Origin: Dugong dugon
Lineage: Eukaryota; Chordata; Mammalia; Sirenia; Dugongidae
Direction of reading: 5' to 3'
Length of the DNA stretch: 64,000 bases
NCBI GenBank assembly: GCA_030035585.1
Contig: CM057468.1
Span: 53,068,145 to 53,132,144 of the forward strand
A program made the translations under genes and the position numbers. Numbering within the stretch: the first letter of the stretch is position 1; each line of letters begins with the position of its first letter. The notes beneath the pieces were generated by a model. The model was not told the DNA's origin and did no database searches. It was given only the letters and a program-made list of their open reading frames with translations. Positions 61,900 through 64,000 of the stretch are shown here, in pieces.

Positions 61900-62400
61900 T
61901 AAATAGATACCCTAAAAATAAAACTTTGAAAGCAATTTAGCAGTTTGCATCAAAACATTTAGAAATATTCATCCCCTTTGGCCCTGTGATTCTACTACAG
62001 GAATCTCTCTTAAGGAAATCATCTATAAGCAGACAAAGATTTATGCACAAGGATGTTCACGTCAGCAGTATGTATTACTGCTGCTGTAATAATAGATCCC
62101 ATTTATCAAGCCCCTGTTATGTGCCAGGCCCCAAGCTTGTAGTTAGCATATATCGTGCCATTTCATTTATATGACCAGAACAACTGAAAGCCGTTAAACT
62201 TTCAACAATAGAGGAAAGATTAAATAATGATACAGATGACTGTTATGCAACCAATTAAACACGACACATAAAAATTTTAATAAGTGGGTAAGCGCTTATA
62301 ATAAAATCATAATATAAAACCATATATGGAATAATTGCAAATATGTACAAATGCAAATATCTGTGTCCGTGATTATTAATGTATGGGTAGTATACATAAG
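61900..62400 (+). repeat. L1 fragment (sense), split by a MIR
   Basis: CTGTGATTCTACTACAGGAATC, GACAAAGATTTATGCACAAG and GTTCACGTCAGCAG, then CAATAGAGGAAAGATTAAAT, follow the order of older L1 3' regions. A MIR-like block (CCATTTATCAAGCCCCTG and GTGCCAGGCCCCAAGC) lies at 62095-62190. Confidence 0.6.
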
Positions 62401-62465
62401 AATGGCAAATATTGTGTATATATGTATGTGTGTATGCATGCACACACATATACATTTATATAAAG
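62400..62465. repeat. TA/TG/CA-rich simple repeat
   Basis: TATGTATGTGTGTATGCATG followed by CACACACATATAC is low-complexity alternating purine-pyrimidine DNA. Confidence 0.75.
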
Positions 62466-62823
62466 ATCAGGAAAGATATATACCCAAATGTTATCAATGT
62501 TACCATCATATGGTTATCTTAGAGTGGTAGGATTATGAGTGAATTTTATTTCTTCCTTAAGCTGTTGTTCTGTTTCTAAAGAATAACTAAATATTATAAG
62601 AGAACACGAGTTTCCACTTTATGGATGCTGAGCAGTGAGGTCCATGATCCCACTGGTATCATTGTTTACAGTGTACAGAACCAAATCTAAACCCACATTA
62701 AATCCTATTTACTGTTAAATACTGTTCTTTGGCAAGCTCTACTCTTTAGGGGTACCATCTAGGCCTGCTCCTGTTCTGGTGTTCCTAATTACATTGTCTC
62801 TTTTCTTCTCTTTCTTCATAAAG

Positions 62824-62921
62824 AAAAGCATGAACTTCAGCCAAATGAGTTGGCCATCTCCAAATCTCTTGAGGCATCTAGTCGGATATATGTCTACCGG
62901 AAGGACCTGGCTGACACCTTG
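62824..62921 (+). CDS. RAPGEF5: RAPGEF5 eighth coding exon (end of ubiquitin-like domain)
   Basis: This exon of 98 nt completes Glu, then reads KHELQPNELAISKSLEAS and SRIYVYRKDLADTL, ending at residue 324 in phase 0 before GTAAGG. LQPNE and the final RIYVYRKDL strand correspond to the LKPND and RLFACPREQ segments of Epac1. The remaining part of the protein (linker and CDC25 exchange domain, about 256 residues in the human short form) is not in this window, so the gene is partial. Confidence 0.96.
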
Positions 62922-64000
62922 GTAAGGACCCGTTAGCCTTTTAGCCTTGAAACACACACACAACAATGTCAGACTCAAAGCCCTGGCCAAGGATCCGCTT
63001 ACCTAATAACTCTACATTTGCAAATCAAAGAGAGGTCCAACTTTAGAAATTCTAAACCCCTACTAAGTTAAACCCTGCTTCTTTCTGAGCTCCCGAAACA
63101 AGGGATTTGAGACAAGTGAATCCTTCTTCCGTGAAATCTTAATTCCATCTCTTCTTTTTTGGCAGGTGTTTGGGGATTAGGCTGAGAAATGCACCCTGGG
63201 CAGATTTAGGGAAAAGAGACTCTGTGTCTTATTTCAGAACATTTGTTGCTCTTTGAATGCTCCATTTCCTTGAAGAAAGGGTAGACTGTGGGCTCACCCC
63301 TGTATAAAATGAGTCATAACAACAGGGCATCTGATCACTGAAGTTATTTTCTGTTCTTAATTTAAGAACATATAAGCCTAAATGGACGATTTTTGTTGTT
63401 GCTGTTGTTCCTGAAGACCTCAGTCTTGTGGTTGCTTTCTTGGTGGTAGGACCAGGCCCCAGATACATCACCTATAAACAGTCAGCTCTAACAGATTGTT
63501 GTTTTCCCATCTAGACTTCTGGACCTGGTCTCTCCTCATGGAGTCCTCACTGGGGCTGGTCTTCCTAGCTGGCTAATGATTGAGGGATCTATATACCACA
63601 TAGGTTTAAAAAAAACCTGCTCGTAATAAAAATATTTTGTGTAAAATTATCTGCAGAATATCAAGCTACCGTAATGATATTAATCATTGTCATTTTTCAT
63701 ACTTATATGCAGGCCATGTATGTGCTGAGTAATTTATGCAGAGTATCTCGTGTAGCACTGGCAGGAACCCCACGAGGTATGAAGAGGCTGAGTAATTTAC
63801 TCTAGCTTCATACAGCCAGGCAAGGATCAGAGCTAGGATTTAAATCCAGTTATGTTTGACTCCGAAGTCCTTGTTCATTCCTTTCATTGGTACATGATGA
63901 GGCAGAAAAGGAGCAGGAACAGCTTTGCTTACTTGATTCTGTCCAGTTCTGAATGGCCTTTGGCAGGTCACATGTGCTGTGTTCATTCATCATGTAAATC
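62922..64000 (+). other. RAPGEF5: Start of intron 8 of RAPGEF5
   Basis: It begins with a GTAAGG donor and runs off the window. It contains a MIR-like fragment at 63690-63875. The next exon (expected to begin with NPFAENEE-type residues) is not visible. Confidence 0.8.
63690..63875 (-). repeat. MIR fragment
   Basis: CATACTTATATGCAGGCCATG with CACGAGGTATGAAGAGGCTG and GTTTGACTCCGAAGTCC resemble the reverse complement of MIR (CAGAGCTAGGATTTAAATCC is the diagnostic part). Confidence 0.7.

Larger units (their letters stand above)
58929..62823 (+). other. RAPGEF5: Intron 7 of RAPGEF5
   Basis: It runs from GTAAAT to a CTTCATAAAG acceptor. Its right part holds two L1-derived stretches (61575-61820 antisense and 61900-62400 sense) with a MIR inside the second. 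58930-61570 has no element I can name. Confidence 0.8.

Overview
This is vertebrate, specifically afrotherian mammalian, genomic DNA, most likely from an elephant or another paenungulate. About twenty copies of the tRNA-derived AfroSINE family, which is restricted to Afrotheria, lie in both orientations. Older mammalian repeats (MIR, L2, L1, MER5A-like, MaLR-type LTRs) fill much of the rest. There are no bacterial-type genes. The exact species is inferred, not proven.

The only gene I recognise is RAPGEF5 (MR-GEF/Repac, a guanine nucleotide exchange factor for Rap GTPases), on the + strand and running off the right edge. Eight coding exons of the short (580-residue type) protein are present: 15527-15818, 42745-42823, 46998-47142, 50189-50286, 55192-55222, 56199-56277, 58779-58928 and 62824-62921. 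They join in frame into 972 nt, or 324 codons: an acidic, serine-rich N-terminus, the REM (Ras exchanger motif) domain, and a ubiquitin-like/Ras-association-like domain. The catalytic CDC25 domain should lie to the right of the window. A further exon at 15155-15270 resembles the end of the cyclic-nucleotide-binding domain and the linker of the Epac proteins. It joins in frame to an acceptor inside the first short-form exon (exon start 15730), which indicates a longer isoform.

Layout: 1-15154 is non-coding (presumably an upstream intron of the long isoform and/or 5' flank), rich in a poly(T)-headed retroposon family and AfroSINEs. 15155-15818 is the 5' coding cluster. 15819-42744 is a 27-kb intron with AfroSINEs, two MaLR-type LTRs, L2, MIR, a 24-bp minisatellite and a 215-bp direct duplication. 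42824-46997 is an intron with AT-AC ends and U12-type signals. 46998-62921 holds the remaining exons, with introns containing a 1-kb retroposon with target duplications and a dead antisense L1.

The most notable signals are the minor-spliceosome AT-AC intron inside the REM domain, the dual use of the first short-form exon with a relic of the cyclic-nucleotide-binding domain just upstream, and a composite retroposon family whose copies have clear target-site duplications. Repeat family names were assigned by eye.
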